Origin: Streptomyces sp. NBC_00239
GTDB lineage: Bacteria > Actinomycetota > Actinomycetes > Streptomycetales > Streptomycetaceae
NCBI RefSeq assembly: GCF_036194065.1
Contig: NZ_CP108095.1
Span: 7,006,001 to 7,070,000, forward strand
Direction: 5' to 3'
DNA: 64,000 nucleotides
The position numbers and the translations under genes were made by a program. This document shows positions 25,855 through 35,380 of this stretch, one piece after another. The number at the start of each line of letters is the position of its first letter. Positions within the stretch are counted from its first letter, which is position 1. Below the pieces are notes generated by a model. That model had not been told where the DNA came from. It saw only the letters and a list, made by a program, of their open reading frames with translations, and did not search any database.

Positions 25855-27084
25855 ATGCCGCAGGAAGCACTCCCGGACGCACTCCCGCACGCTCCCGCCG
25901 TCCCGCCCGCCGCCACCCTCCCGCGCCCGGCCGCGGACGTGTTCGGCTGGATCGACGACGCGGCCGAGGCGCGCGAACGGGCCGGTCTGGTCCGCACCCT
26001 GCGCCCGCGCCCGGCCGTCTCCGGCCTCCTCGACCTCGCGAGCAACGACTACCTCGGCCTGACCCACCACCCGGAGACGGTCGCCGCGGCCGCCGAGGCC
26101 GCGCAGCGCTGGGGGGCCGGCGCGACCGGCTCCCGTCTGGTGACCGGCACCACCGAACTGCACGCCGAGCTGGAACGCGAACTGGCCGATTTCTGCGGGT
26201 TCGAGGCGGCTCTGGTGCTGTCGTCCGGATACGCGGCGAACCTCGCGGCGGTCACCGCGCTCAGCGGCCGCGGCACCCTGGTGGTCTCGGACGCCGCGAA
26301 CCACGCCTCGATCGTCGACGGCTGCCGCCTCTCGCGCGCCGAGACCGCGATCGTCCCGCACTCCGACCCGGAGGCGGTCGCCAAGACCCTCGGGGCCCAC
26401 GAGGGCCGGGCGCTGGTCGTCACCGACTCGGTCTTCTCCGTGGACGGCGACGCCGCCCCGCTCGCCGCCCACGCGGCGGCCTGCCGGGAACACGGCGCGG
26501 CCCTGCTCGTCGACGACGCGCACGGGCTGGGGGTCCTCGGTGAGGGCGGCCGCGGGGCGCTCGCCGCCGCCGGCCTGGCGGGCGCGGCCGACGTCGTCGC
26601 CACGCTCACCCTGTCCAAGTCCCTGGGCAGCCAGGGCGGGGCCGTGCTCGGCCCGGCCAAGGTGATCCGGCACCTGGTGAACACCGCCCGGACCTTCATC
26701 TTCGACACGGGCCTCGCCCCCGCCGCCGCCGGTGCGGCGCTCGGCAGCCTGCGCCTGCTGCGCCGGGAGCCGGAACGCGCGGCCAGGGCCCGTGAGGTCG
26801 CCGCCACGCTGTACGGGCGGCTGACCGCGTCCGGCCTGACTGCCGCCAGGCCGGACGCGGCCGTCGTCTCGGTGCGGGCCCCGTCGCCTTCGGCGGCACT
26901 GCGCTGGGCCGCCGACTGCCGCGAGGCAGGACTGTCCGTGGGGTGTTTCCGGCCGCCGTCCGTACCCGACGGCATCTCCCGGCTGCGGCTGACTGCGCGC
27001 GCCGATCTCACGGGGGACGAGATCGCCCGCGCGGTCGAAACGATCCTGCGGACCGCTCCCGCCGCTGCCGGCTCCGCGGACTAG
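25855..27084 (+). CDS. bioF: 8-amino-7-oxononanoate synthase
   Basis: 409 residues. This PLP enzyme condenses pimeloyl thioester with alanine in the first committed biotin step. Motifs are LDLASNDYLGLTHHP, GATGSRLVTGTTELHAELE, DDAHGLGVLG and the PLP lysine in LTLSKSLGSQGG. The ATG at 25855 has GAGGA eight bases upstream. It is transcribed away from bioBAD, and its stop overlaps the converging DUF397 gene by 4 bp. No bioC/bioH-type pimeloyl gene is present here. Confidence 0.95.
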   Translation: MPQEALPDALPHAPAVPPAATLPRPAADVFGWIDDAAEARERAGLVRTLRPRPAVSGLLDLASNDYLGLTHHPETVAAAAEAAQRWGAGATGSRLVTGTTELHAELERELADFCGFEAALVLSSGYAANLAAVTALSGRGTLVVSDAANHASIVDGCRLSRAETAIVPHSDPEAVAKTLGAHEGRALVVTDSVFSVDGDAAPLAAHAAACREHGAALLVDDAHGLGVLGEGGRGALAAAGLAGAADVVATLTLSKSLGSQGGAVLGPAKVIRHLVNTARTFIFDTGLAPAAAGAALGSLRLLRREPERAARAREVAATLYGRLTASGLTAARPDAAVVSVRAPSPSAALRWAADCREAGLSVGCFRPPSVPDGISRLRLTARADLTGDEIARAVETILRTAPAAAGSAD

Positions 27085-27326
27085 GGCCGGGCTCCGGCGC
27101 CGTCGACGGGGTCGCCGGCACGAACGAATCCGAGGAAGCCGTCCCAGGCCGTACCCGTGAAGACGAGGGCCGGGCCCCCGGTCCGCTTCGAGTCACGGAC
27201 GGCCAGCAGGCCGCCGGTGCCGAGGACGGCCGCCTCGACACAGTTGTTCATCCCGGTACTGCGGCTGCTGCGCCGCCAGTTCGCACTGTGCAGAAGTCCG
27301 CCGGTGGATAAGGGGGTTGCGGACAT
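27081..27326 (-). CDS. DUF397 domain-containing protein
   Basis: 81 residues. The DUF397 pattern is clear: WRRSSRSTGMNNCVEAA, VLAVRDSKRTGGPALVFTGTAWDGFL. These small proteins are nearly always encoded beside an XRE/DUF5753 regulator and sometimes an anti-sigma-like ATPase, as at the whiJ locus of S. coelicolor. It may modulate the regulator directly. A GGAGG ribosome site lies four bases upstream. It starts 9 bp after the regulator stop, so the two form one operon. Confidence 0.9.
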   Translation of the reverse strand: MSATPLSTGGLLHSANWRRSSRSTGMNNCVEAAVLGTGGLLAVRDSKRTGGPALVFTGTAWDGFLGFVRAGDPVDGAGARP

Positions 27327-27335
27327 GGTGCCTCC

Positions 27336-28211
27336 TTACGCGCCGTCAGCGATCCGGCTGATGAGATTCGACGAGTCCTGGAGCGGGAGGGCGTGCGCCT
27401 GGATCGTACGGAACGCGGCGCCGTATGCCTCGATGTCTTCCTTCCGCTCCAGATAGAGGCTACTCGTCAAATGGTCGAGAACAACCACGTCCAGATCGAC
27501 AGTGTCCGGAAATGAGAAAATAACGAAAGGGCCCGTCAGGCCGAGATGGCCCCCGACGCTGAACGGCAGTACCTGTAGCCGCACTTGGGGAAGTCGCGCC
27601 ACCTCCACCAGGTGGGTCAGCTGCTCGGCCATCACCTCCGGCCCGCCGATCTGGCGGCGCAGCACCGCCTCGTCCAGCACCGCGCTCAGCTGGAGCGGCG
27701 GATCGGCCCGCAACACCGTCTGCCGGGCCAGCCGTACGTCGACCAGTGCGTCCACCTTGGGCTCGGGTAGCCCGCCGAGCGCGGCCCGCGTCACCGCCCG
27801 GGCGTAGCGGGCGGTCTGCAGAAGCCCCGGAACCACCGAGAGTTCCACGGTCCGCGCGGTGCGCGCCCCGGCCTCCAGGCTGATGAAGTCGCGGTACTCC
27901 TGCGGGAGCAGGCCCCGGTACTCGTGCCACCACTGGCGGTCCAGCCCGGTGCTCGGGCCGCCGCTCGCGGCCGAGGCGGCCAAGGCCTCCAGCAGGGACC
28001 GCTCGCCGGCGCCGGCCACCCCGTACGTGTCGAGCAGCAGCCGCACGTCCTCAGGTTTCACGCCACTGCGTCCGGTCTCGATGCGGCTGATTTTCGACTG
28101 GTGCCAGCCGAGCATCCGGGCCGTTTCACCGCTGGTGAGGCCGGACCGGTCGCGGAGCGCGCGCAGTTCCTCGCCGAGCTGGCGGCGGCGTACCGCGGGA
28201 CCGTGCTGCAT
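27336..28211 (-). CDS. XRE-family regulator with DUF5753 domain (WhiJ-like)
   Basis: 291 residues. The N-terminal HTH_31/XRE domain is LGEELRALRDRSGLTSGETARMLGWHQSKISRIETGR. A DUF5753 domain follows (about 100-280; GLLPQEYRDFISLEAGA, YARAVTRAALGG, VLPFSVGGHLGLTGPF). Such proteins occur in many copies in Streptomyces, several affecting development or antibiotic production. The ATG at 28211 has GGAGGGAG upstream. It is in an operon with DUF397 and divergent from the ATPase gene. Confidence 0.92.
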   Translation of the reverse strand: MQHGPAVRRRQLGEELRALRDRSGLTSGETARMLGWHQSKISRIETGRSGVKPEDVRLLLDTYGVAGAGERSLLEALAASAASGGPSTGLDRQWWHEYRGLLPQEYRDFISLEAGARTARTVELSVVPGLLQTARYARAVTRAALGGLPEPKVDALVDVRLARQTVLRADPPLQLSAVLDEAVLRRQIGGPEVMAEQLTHLVEVARLPQVRLQVLPFSVGGHLGLTGPFVIFSFPDTVDLDVVVLDHLTSSLYLERKEDIEAYGAAFRTIQAHALPLQDSSNLISRIADGA

Positions 28212-28266
28212 GGCCGTCTCCCTCCACCGGCAGCCGCTGCGTCAGTCTGCCGTTTTCGTTTCCAAA

Positions 28267-28318
28267 TACGGTCTTCCGTAGCAGAGTTCACCGCTTTGAG
28301 CGACAGATATATGCATAT
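28267..28318. promoter_or_regulatory. AT-rich palindromes in the WhiJ-like/ATPase divergent promoter
   Basis: TACGG/CCGTA with a 4-nt loop (28267-28280) and the perfect 10-bp palindrome ATATGCATAT (28309-28318) lie in a strikingly AT-rich patch between the divergent XRE and ATPase starts. They are operator candidates for the XRE protein. Confidence 0.45.
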
Positions 28319-28447
28319 CTTGGGGGATCGCCCGCAACGGAACCGCGGGGAGTGGCAGTCTGGCGCGAAGCACAGATCCGGGCCCGTCCTCGAGTTCATC
28401 CGCTTCGAGTCGGAGTCCGGACCCGGTGGGAAAGGGACAGCGCCGCC

Positions 28448-28900
28448 ATGGCAGACCACCAGGAAGCATCCGTCACCCTGCCGAGCGATCCCGCCTCGGT
28501 CTCCGCCGCCCGGAGATACGTGGCGGACGTCCTCTCCGAATGGGGCCTGCCGGACGGGCACGTCACCGCCGACACGGTCCGGCTGATCGTCTCCGAACTC
28601 GCCACCAACGCGGTGCAGCACACCTTCGGTCAGTCGCCCACCTTCACGGTGGACATGCGGCTGGAGCGGGAGGAGCAGCTGCGGATCGGGGTGACCGACA
28701 GCCACCCGAGGTGGCCGCGACGGCTGCCGGCCGCCGTCCAGCAGGACAACGGCCGGGGCATGGTGATCATCCGCTGGCTGGCGGCCGAGGCGGGCGGCAG
28801 GCTGTCGGTCAGCCCGACCGAGGACGGCGGCAAGACCGTCTGGATCGCGCTGCCCTGGACGGCGGCCGCCCCCGCGGCGGCCGCGGAGCCGCAGCGCTGA
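28448..28900 (+). CDS. Anti-sigma-like ATP-binding protein (HATPase_c_2)
   Basis: 150 residues of the RsbW/SpoIIAB-like GHKL fold. The N box is RLIVSELATNAVQHTF and the G1 box is QDNGRGMVIIRWLAAEAGG, followed by GKTVWIALPW. There is no kinase His domain. In triads with XRE/DUF5753 and DUF397 its role is unclear, perhaps binding or phosphorylating a partner. The ATG at 28448 begins the conserved region, with GGGA about ten bases upstream. A 32-residue longer frame is unlikely. Confidence 0.88.
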   Translation: MADHQEASVTLPSDPASVSAARRYVADVLSEWGLPDGHVTADTVRLIVSELATNAVQHTFGQSPTFTVDMRLEREEQLRIGVTDSHPRWPRRLPAAVQQDNGRGMVIIRWLAAEAGGRLSVSPTEDGGKTVWIALPWTAAAPAAAAEPQR

Positions 28901-28945
28901 CCGCGGGCGCCGGGCAGCGGCGCCGAGGGCGGCCGGCCCGCGCGG

Positions 28946-29332
28946 TCAGGCGCGTTCGGCCGCGCTGCGCTCCACGCAGAACTCGTTGCCCTCGGGGTCG
29001 GCCATCACGACCCAGCCGCGGCCGTCGTCCGTGCGCCGGTCGTCGAGGACGCGGGCGCCGAGGCCGGTCAGCCGCGCCACCTCCTCGTCCCGGGTGCCGG
29101 TGGGCGGCTGGATGTCGAGGTGGATGCGGTTCTTGAGGGTCTTGCCTTCCGGCACCTGGATGAAGAGCAGCCCGGGCACCCCCGGCTGCCCCGGGTCGAC
29201 CAGCGCCTCCTCGTCGCCCGGGTGGTCGTCCGGGCCCAGCGGCCAGCCGGTCAGCGCCGACCAGAACTCGGCGATCCGGTACGGGTCGTGGGCATCGACG
29301 GTGATGTGCCGGACGGGGTTGACGAAGGTCAC
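28946..29332 (-). CDS. VOC-family (glyoxalase-like) protein
   Basis: 128 residues. It has the double beta-alpha-beta-beta-beta metal-binding fold: HITVDAHDPYRIAEFWSALTGWPL at the start, then KNRIHLDIQPP and VMADPEGNEFCVER. It fits the Glyoxalase_6 group seen in many Streptomyces; function is unassigned. The GTG at 29332 (VTFVNPVRHITVDA) has GAGGAG close upstream; a longer frame to 29377 is less likely. It is convergent with the ATPase gene. Confidence 0.85.
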   Translation of the reverse strand: MTFVNPVRHITVDAHDPYRIAEFWSALTGWPLGPDDHPGDEEALVDPGQPGVPGLLFIQVPEGKTLKNRIHLDIQPPTGTRDEEVARLTGLGARVLDDRRTDDGRGWVVMADPEGNEFCVERSAAERA

Positions 29333-29456
29333 GTTGCTCCTCGGGTAGGCCGCGGCGGGGGGCCGCCGCGGCCTCAACCTACCTGCGGAGCTGGGGGTTC
29401 CCCATCGATTAACGGAGCGGGCCGGTCGTGGCCGTGAGCCGGTCCCCCCGGCCGGT

Positions 29457-29933
29457 CTACCGCACCCGTCCGTACTTCACGCTGCCGGTCCAGATCTTCT
29501 CCAGACGGACCGTGGAGCCGGCCTTGGGTGAGTGCCAGATCCTGCCGCCGCCCGCGTAGATCCCGACGTGGTAGATGTTCCCCCGCGAGTGGAAGAAGAC
29601 CAGGTCGCCCTGCTGCCGCGAGCCCGCGGAGATGTGCGTGGTCCTGTTGTACTGCTGGGCTGCCGTCCGGGGCAGCGTCTTGCCTGCGCGCTTGTACGAG
29701 TAGAGCGTCAGACCGGAGCAGTCGAACCGGGTCGGCCCGGTCGCCCCCCACTTGTACGGGGAGCCCTTCTTCGAGGCGGCTGTCTGCAGCGCCTTGACTG
29801 CCGTCGACGGGGCCGCCTGGGCCTCCGGGGCACCGCCGGGGACGAGCACCGAGCCCCCGACCACGGCGAGCGTGAGCACCGATGCGGCGCCGGCCCGGGA
29901 CATCACAGACGGAACATTCTTGAGCGCGGACAT
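29457..29933 (-). CDS. Secreted NlpC/P60 (C40) cell-wall hydrolase
   Basis: 158 residues. A Sec signal peptide (about 1-40, ending AEAQA-like) precedes a single NlpC/P60 domain with catalytic C72 (RFDCSGLTLYSY), H122 (YHVGIYAGG) and H134 (RIWHSPKAG). It is predicted to cut peptidoglycan stem peptides outside the membrane. The ATG at 29933 lies six bases after AAGGG; the TTG at 29939 is an alternative. The ribosome site directly abuts the P1 stem of a c-di-AMP riboswitch, so expression is likely controlled by this messenger. Confidence 0.92.
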   Translation of the reverse strand: MSALKNVPSVMSRAGAASVLTLAVVGGSVLVPGGAPEAQAAPSTAVKALQTAASKKGSPYKWGATGPTRFDCSGLTLYSYKRAGKTLPRTAAQQYNRTTHISAGSRQQGDLVFFHSRGNIYHVGIYAGGGRIWHSPKAGSTVRLEKIWTGSVKYGRVR

Positions 29934-29949
29934 GCGCAACCCTTCGTCA

Positions 29950-30118
29950 GCCGCCTGTGAAGGATGACCTGTCGGGTTCGGGCCTGCGAAGTTCGCCCGG
30001 CCGCCGAGACGGCTTCACCCCAAGGGGTGGCGGGCATCCATACCCGCCACCCCGTACTGCCTGGGTCCTCCACTCCTGCCGATGCACTCCTGTCGACCAG
30101 TCGTCCGGGTGAGGCGGC
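29950..30118 (-). ncRNA. ydaO-type c-di-AMP riboswitch
   Basis: The minus-strand leader has the conserved parts of the ydaO/yuaA motif. The P1 5' strand GCCGCCT (30118-30112) pairs with AGGCGGC (29956-29950). Between them are GGAGGACCCA (complement of 30062-30071), GGGGTGAA (30021-30014) and CCCGAACCCGACAG (29982-29969). In actinomycetes this riboswitch precedes resuscitation and cell-wall hydrolase genes and turns them off when c-di-AMP is high. P1 ends 16 bases before the start codon with no room for a terminator, so I infer that access to the ribosome site is controlled. Confidence 0.88.
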
Positions 30119-30667
30119 AGGACTCGGCGTCCGCCCGGACCGCCCCGCCGCGGCGGCGGGGGCTTGTCGTCCCAGGGATCCTGACTCACGAATTGCCGGA
30201 AAACTAAGCTCATTCGGTGGTTTGTGAGTCTCATCACGCCTGACCCGATTGGGCGCTCAAGGGTGATTTACGCCACGGTTGATACCGGCGGAAACAGGCC
30301 TCACCTGCAGCGAACCATCCTGCGCGGAGGGGGCTCAACCTCTCCGGTGCGCAACTCGAGGCGCGAACGGGTGACCCCAGCACTACTCCGAATGGGGGAT
30401 GCGATCTCGGCCTCGTGTCGACCTTCCGGCCGCCACGACCCCGTCTCCAACATCCGGACGCAGGCATTGATGTGACGTTCGGTGCGGAAATCGGTACCGC
30501 CCGTGCCCGATGTGCCGCCGCCGCGGCTCCGTATACGGACGGCCCGGACGGGCCCGCCGACCGGCCAACCGATGCACTGCCCGAAACGTGAATTAACGAG
30601 ACGGAAAAGCGGGCGTCCTAACGTGCGAGGCCCGTCGCTTCGCCAGCCGACCCTGAGGTGGGACCCC
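30119..30667. other. Gene-free region between the riboswitch and ureA
   Basis: No gene seen. It must hold the minus-strand promoter for the NlpC/P60 transcript; an AT-rich patch lies at 30185-30240. It must also hold the urease promoter, where AT-rich GAATTAACGAGACGG lies at 30591-30605 and GTCCTAACGTGC near 30614. I found no TTGC-N7-9-GCAA-type nickel operator here. Confidence 0.5.
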
Positions 30668-30970
30668 GTGCAACTGACCCCGCACGAACAAGAGCGCCTG
30701 CTCGTCCACGTCGCCGCCGACGTGGCGGACCGGCGCAAGGCCCGCGGCCTGCTCCTCAACCATCCGGAAGCGGTCGCCCTCATCACCGCGCACATCCTGG
30801 AAGGCGCCCGCGACGGGCGTACGGTCGCCGAGCTCATGGCGTCGGGCCGCAAGGTGCTGACCCGCGACGAGGTCATGGCCGGCATCCCCGAGATGATCCG
30901 CGACGTCCAGGTCGAGGCGACGTTCCCCGACGGCACCAAGCTCGTCACCGTCCACGACCCGATCCTCTGA
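30668..30970 (+). CDS. ureA: Urease subunit gamma
   Basis: 100 residues, the standard gamma-subunit length: [52 protein letters not shown] and [21 protein letters not shown]. It is part of the (alpha beta gamma)3 nickel enzyme that splits urea to ammonia and carbamate in the cytoplasm. The GTG at 30668 has AGGTGGGA upstream. It is the first gene of ureABCFGD. Confidence 0.97.
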   Translation: MQLTPHEQERLLVHVAADVADRRKARGLLLNHPEAVALITAHILEGARDGRTVAELMASGRKVLTRDEVMAGIPEMIRDVQVEATFPDGTKLVTVHDPIL

Positions 30971-30987
30971 AGGGCGGCGCGCATCCG

Positions 30988-31299
30988 ATGATCCCCGGAG
31001 AGATCCTGTACGGCGACGGAGCGGTGGCCCTCAACGAGGGCCGGCCGGTCACCCGGCTCACCGTCCTGAACACCGCCGACCGGCCCGTCCAGGTCGGCTC
31101 CCACTACCACTTCGCGGAGGCCAACCCCGGCCTGCGCTTCGACCGCCCGGCCGCCCGCGGCCTGCGCCTGGACATCGCCGCCGGCACCGCCGTGCGCTTC
31201 GAGCCCGGCATCCCGGTCCCGGTGTCCCTGGTGCCGCTCGCCGGCGCCCGCATCGTGCCCGGGCTGCGCGGGGAGACCGGAGGTCCCCTCGATGCCTGA
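30988..31299 (+). CDS. ureB: Urease subunit beta
   Basis: 103 residues: [37 protein letters not shown] and RFEPG...[10 protein letters not shown] are the family blocks. It is a structural subunit bridging UreA and UreC. It starts 18 bp after ureA and ends inside ureC (8-bp overlap), so it is co-translated with both. Confidence 0.96.
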   Translation: MIPGEILYGDGAVALNEGRPVTRLTVLNTADRPVQVGSHYHFAEANPGLRFDRPAARGLRLDIAAGTAVRFEPGIPVPVSLVPLAGARIVPGLRGETGGPLDA

Positions 31300-33013
31300 G
31301 CTCTCCCGCGCCGAGTACGCCGACCTGTTCGGGCCCACCACCGGCGACCGGATCCGCCTCGCCGACACCTCGCTGCTGGTCGAGATCGAGGAGGACCGCA
31401 GCGGCGGCCCCGGCCGGGCCGGCGACGAGGCGGTCTTCGGCGGCGGCAAGGTCATCCGCGAGTCCATGGGCCAGTCCCGCCTCACGCGCGCCGAGGGCGC
31501 ACCCGACACGGTGATCACCGGGGCCGTGGTCATCGACCACTGGGGCATCGTCAAGGCGGACATCGGCATCCGCGACGGCCGCATCACCGGCATCGGCAAG
31601 GCCGGCAACCCCGACACCATGGACGGCGTCGACCCCACCCTCGTGATCGGCCCCGAGACCGAGATCATCGCGGGCAACGGGCGCATCCTCACCGCCGGGG
31701 GCATCGACGCACACGTCCACTTCATCTCCCCGACCCTCCTCGACACCGCCCTCGCCTCGGGCATCACCACCCTGGTCGGCGGCGGCACCGGGCCCGCCGA
31801 GGGCACCAAGGCCACCACCATCACGCCCGGACCCTGGCACCTGGCCCGGATGTTCGCCGCCCTCGACGCGCACCCCGTCAACATCGGGCTGCTCGGGAAG
31901 GGCAACACCACCTCCCGCGAGGCCATGTACTCCCAGCTGCGCGGCGGAGCCCTCGGCTTCAAGATCCACGAGGACTGGGGGGCGACCCCCGCCGCCATCG
32001 ACGCCTGCCTCGGCGTCTGCGAGGAGACCGGCGCCCAGCTCGCCGTGCACACCGACACCCTCAACGAGGCAGGCTTCGTCGGCGACACCCTCGCCGCGAT
32101 CGCCGGGCGGACGATCCACGCGTACCACACCGAAGGGGCCGGGGGCGGGCACGCGCCGGACATCATCACGGTGGTCTCCGAGGCCAACGTGCTGCCCAGT
32201 TCCACCAATCCGACCCGCCCGCACACCCTCAACACCGTCGAGGAGCACCTCGACATGCTGATGGTCTGCCACCACCTCAACCCGGCCGTCCCCGAGGACC
32301 TCGCCTTCGCCGAGTCCCGGATCCGGCCCAGCACCATCGCCGCCGAGGACGTCCTGCACGACCTGGGCGCCATCTCCATCATCTCCTCCGACTCCCAGGC
32401 CATGGGCCGGATCGGCGAGGTGATCCTGCGGACCTGGCAGACCGCACACGTGATGAAGGAGCGCCGGGGAGCACTCCCCGGCGACGGCCGGGCCGACAAC
32501 CACCGGGCCCGGCGCTATGTCGCCAAGTACACGATCAACCCCGCCGTGGCGCAGGGCCTGGCCCGCGAGATCGGCTCGGTCGAGACCGGCAAGCTCGCCG
32601 ACCTGGTGCTGTGGGACCCCGCCTTCTTCGGCGTCAAGCCCCTCCTCGTCCTCAAGGGCGGCCAGATCGCCTACGCGCAGATGGGCGACGCCAACGCCTC
32701 CATCCCCACCCCGCAGCCGGTGCTGCCCCGCCCGATGTTCGGCGCCCACGGCCGGGCCCCGGGCCTGAACTCCGTGAACTTCGCCGCACCCGCGGCCCTC
32801 GACGACCGGCTGCCCGAACGCCTCGGCCTGGCCAAGGAGTTCGTCGCGATCGACAGCACCCGCAATGTCACCAAGGCGGACATGCGCGAGAACGACGCCC
32901 GGCCCCGCGTCGAAGTGGACGCGGACACCTTCACCGTCACCATCGACGGGGAACCCGTGGAGCCCGCCCCCGCCACGGAACTGCCCATGGCCCAGCGCTA
33001 CTTCCTCTTCTGA
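31292..33013 (+). CDS. ureC: Urease subunit alpha (catalytic)
   Basis: 573 residues with the full active site. Nickel ligands are H141 and H143 (GIDAHVHF), the carbamylated K224 ([10 protein letters not shown]), H253, H279 and D367 ([10 protein letters not shown]). The flap residues are C326 and H327 (MVCHHL). All numbers are the Klebsiella positions plus seven, so the subunit appears intact. The ATG overlaps the ureB stop (ATGCCTGA). Confidence 0.98.
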   Translation: MPELSRAEYADLFGPTTGDRIRLADTSLLVEIEEDRSGGPGRAGDEAVFGGGKVIRESMGQSRLTRAEGAPDTVITGAVVIDHWGIVKADIGIRDGRITGIGKAGNPDTMDGVDPTLVIGPETEIIAGNGRILTAGGIDAHVHFISPTLLDTALASGITTLVGGGTGPAEGTKATTITPGPWHLARMFAALDAHPVNIGLLGKGNTTSREAMYSQLRGGALGFKIHEDWGATPAAIDACLGVCEETGAQLAVHTDTLNEAGFVGDTLAAIAGRTIHAYHTEGAGGGHAPDIITVVSEANVLPSSTNPTRPHTLNTVEEHLDMLMVCHHLNPAVPEDLAFAESRIRPSTIAAEDVLHDLGAISIISSDSQAMGRIGEVILRTWQTAHVMKERRGALPGDGRADNHRARRYVAKYTINPAVAQGLAREIGSVETGKLADLVLWDPAFFGVKPLLVLKGGQIAYAQMGDANASIPTPQPVLPRPMFGAHGRAPGLNSVNFAAPAALDDRLPERLGLAKEFVAIDSTRNVTKADMRENDARPRVEVDADTFTVTIDGEPVEPAPATELPMAQRYFLF

Positions 33014-33041
33014 TGGGCACGCTCATGACGGGCGGCCGACG

Positions 33042-33716
33042 ATGAGCCGGGCCACCCTGCTGCTCCTCGCCGACGGACGCTTCCCGGCCGGCGGCCACGC
33101 CCACTCCGGCGGCGCCGAGGCGGCCGTCAAGGCCGGCCGGATCCGGGACGCCGCCACCCTGGAGGAGTTCTGCCGGGGCCGGCTGCACACGGCCGGGCTG
33201 GTGTCGGCCGCCCTCGCGGCGGCGGTCGCCCTCGGCCTGGACCCCGCCGAAGCCGACGCGGCCGCCGAGGCCCGCACCCCCGTCCCCGCCCTGCGCGCCA
33301 CCTCGCGGCGGCTCGGCCGGCAGTTCCTGCGGGCCGCCCGCACGGTGTGGCCCGGGCCCGGACTCGACGCGCTGGCCGCCGCGTTCCCGCGCGGCGCGCA
33401 CCAGCCCGTGGTCCTCGGGGTCACCGCCCGGGCCGCCGGACTCGGCCCCGAGGACGCCGCGTACATCGCGCTGTACGAGAGCGTCAGCGGGCCCGCGACC
33501 GCCACCGTACGGCTGCTCGGCCTCGACCCCTTCGACGCCACCGCCGTACTCGCCCGGCTCGCGCCCGCGCTCGACGAGACGGCCGGGCACGCCACCGCCG
33601 CCGGGCACCGCGCCCGCCGCGAGGGCGCCGGCGCCCTGCCCGCCGCCTCCGCCCCGCTGCTCGACATCGCCGCACACCAGCACGCCCACTGGCCGGTGCG
33701 GCTCTTCGCCTCCTGA
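33042..33716 (+). CDS. ureF: Urease accessory protein UreF
   Basis: 224 residues. [27 protein letters not shown] at the start is the UreF hallmark. It works with UreD and UreG to insert nickel and CO2 into apo-urease, acting as an activator of UreG GTP hydrolysis. The ATG at 33042 lies 28 bp after ureC, with a weak ribosome site. There is no ureE gene in this operon, as in many actinomycetes. Confidence 0.93.
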   Translation: MSRATLLLLADGRFPAGGHAHSGGAEAAVKAGRIRDAATLEEFCRGRLHTAGLVSAALAAAVALGLDPAEADAAAEARTPVPALRATSRRLGRQFLRAARTVWPGPGLDALAAAFPRGAHQPVVLGVTARAAGLGPEDAAYIALYESVSGPATATVRLLGLDPFDATAVLARLAPALDETAGHATAAGHRARREGAGALPAASAPLLDIAAHQHAHWPVRLFAS

Positions 33717-33741
33717 CCCTCCCGATCCGAAGGACCCGCCC

Positions 33742-34431
33742 ATGCACCTCGACCACGCCGACACCTACCCGCAGCGCCACACCCACAGCGCGCCGCCGGT
33801 ACGGGCCGACGGCGCGCGGCGCGCGCTGCGCATCGGACTCGGCGGGCCCGTCGGCTCCGGCAAGACGGCCACGGTCGCCGCCCTGTGCCGGGCCCTGCGC
33901 GCGGAGTTCTCCCTCGCCGTCGTCACCAACGACATCTACACCCGGGAGGACGCCGAGTTCCTGCTCCGCGAGGCGGTGCTGCCGCCGGAGCGGATCACGG
34001 CCGTGGAGACGGGCGCCTGCCCGCACACCGCCATCCGCGACGACATCTCCGCCAACCTCGAAGCCGTCGAGGACCTGGAGGACGCGGTCGGCCCGCTCGA
34101 CCTGGTGCTGGTGGAGTCCGGCGGCGACAACCTCACCGCCACCTTCTCCCGGGGCCTGGTCGACGCCCAGATCTTCGTCATCGACGTGGCGGGCGGCGAC
34201 GACATCCCCCGCAAGGGCGGCCCCGGCGTCACCACCGCCGACCTGCTGGTCGTCAACAAGACCGATCTCGCCCCGCACGTCGGCTCCGACCTCGGCCGGA
34301 TGGCCCGGGACGCGCGCGAGCAGCGCGGCGAACTCCCCGTCGCCTTCCAGTCCCTGCGCAGCGCCGAGGGAGTGGCGCCGGTGGCCTCCTGGGTCCGCGA
34401 CCGGCTGGCCGCGTGGACGGCCCGGCCGTGA
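33742..34431 (+). CDS. ureG: Urease accessory GTPase UreG
   Basis: 229 residues. The P-loop is [50 protein letters not shown] (nickel-binding CPH), [11 protein letters not shown] and VVNKTDLAP follow. It is a SIMIBI GTPase delivering Ni2+ to urease. AAGGA lies seven bases before the ATG. The His-rich N-terminus ([17 protein letters not shown]) may bind nickel, partly making up for the missing UreE. Confidence 0.97.
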   Translation: MHLDHADTYPQRHTHSAPPVRADGARRALRIGLGGPVGSGKTATVAALCRALRAEFSLAVVTNDIYTREDAEFLLREAVLPPERITAVETGACPHTAIRDDISANLEAVEDLEDAVGPLDLVLVESGGDNLTATFSRGLVDAQIFVIDVAGGDDIPRKGGPGVTTADLLVVNKTDLAPHVGSDLGRMARDAREQRGELPVAFQSLRSAEGVAPVASWVRDRLAAWTARP

Positions 34432-35222
34432 CCACCGCCCCGAGGCCGGCGGCTGCCGCCACGCCCGGCTCCGGCATCCGGGCCGATGCCCGGATCACGG
34501 CGGTGGCCGACGGCCGGGGCGGCACCGCGCTGCCCGAACTGGCCGGTTCGGGACCGCTCGCCCTGCGCCGCACCCGCTCGCCCGGAACCGAGGCCCACAT
34601 CACGCTGGTCGGTGCGATGAGCGGCCCGCTCGGCGGCGACCACCTCTCGCTCACCGCCGACGTCGGCCCCGGCGCGGCGCTGCGGCTGAATTCGGCCGCC
34701 GCGACGATCGCGCTCCCCGGCCGGGGCGGCGCCCCCGCCCGCTACGACGTACGGCTCACCCTCGCCGACGGCGCGGCCGTGCGCTGGCTGCCGGAGCCGC
34801 TGGTTTCCGTGCGCGGCAGCGACCTGCACGTCCGCACCCGGGCCGAACTCGCCCCCACCGCCCGGCTGCTGCTGCGCGAGGAGCAGGTGCTGGGCCGGAC
34901 CGGGGAGGAGCCCGGCCGGCTCGCCGCCCGGCTCACCGTGTGGCGGGCCGGCCGGCCGCTGCTCGACCAGGAAGTGTGCTGCGGCCCCGGGGCGCCCGGT
35001 GGCTGGGACGGGCCGGCCGGGCTCGCCGGGCACCGGGCGCTCGGTCAGCTGCTGGTCGTGGACCCGGGTTTCGACCGGGAGCCGCCGCCGGCCCGGCAAC
35101 TGGGGGAGTACGCCGTGGCGGCCCCGCTGGCCGGGCCCGCGGTGCTCGTCACGGCCGTGGCGCCGGACGCCCTGCGGCTGCGCGCATTGCTGGACGAAGC
35201 CGTCCAGTGGTACGGCTGGTGA
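34428..35222 (+). CDS. ureD: Urease accessory protein UreD (UreH)
   Basis: 264 residues. Family blocks are [49 protein letters not shown] and [16 protein letters not shown]. It forms the scaffold of the UreDFG activation complex on apo-urease. The GTG at 34428 overlaps the ureG stop (GTGA), so the two are coupled. It is the last gene of the operon, with a terminator 6 bp later. Confidence 0.92.
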   Translation: MTTAPRPAAAATPGSGIRADARITAVADGRGGTALPELAGSGPLALRRTRSPGTEAHITLVGAMSGPLGGDHLSLTADVGPGAALRLNSAAATIALPGRGGAPARYDVRLTLADGAAVRWLPEPLVSVRGSDLHVRTRAELAPTARLLLREEQVLGRTGEEPGRLAARLTVWRAGRPLLDQEVCCGPGAPGGWDGPAGLAGHRALGQLLVVDPGFDREPPPARQLGEYAVAAPLAGPAVLVTAVAPDALRLRALLDEAVQWYGW

Positions 35223-35227
35223 ACCCC

Positions 35228-35244
35228 GTACCGCTCAGCGGTAC
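35228..35244. terminator. Terminator after ureD
   Basis: GTACCGC / GCGGTAC arms with a 3-nt loop, 6 bp after the ureD stop. A second inverted repeat (CCGGTT at 35253, AACCGG at 35274) follows. Confidence 0.6.
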
Positions 35245-35380
35245 TCATTAATCCGGTTATCGGGTTGGTAAAGAACCGGCCGCCACCCTTTTGTCAGGGA
35301 CCACTCAGGCGAAAGGATCCCACTGCAGTCAGACCGAATCAGGCCGTCACCGGCCTTACATGACGCAGGGGGACAACCAC

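Noticed and set aside
30224..30667. Nur-type operator upstream of ureA
   Set aside because: No TTGC-N7-9-GCAA-like palindrome was found by eye, so nickel control of urease itself is not claimed.
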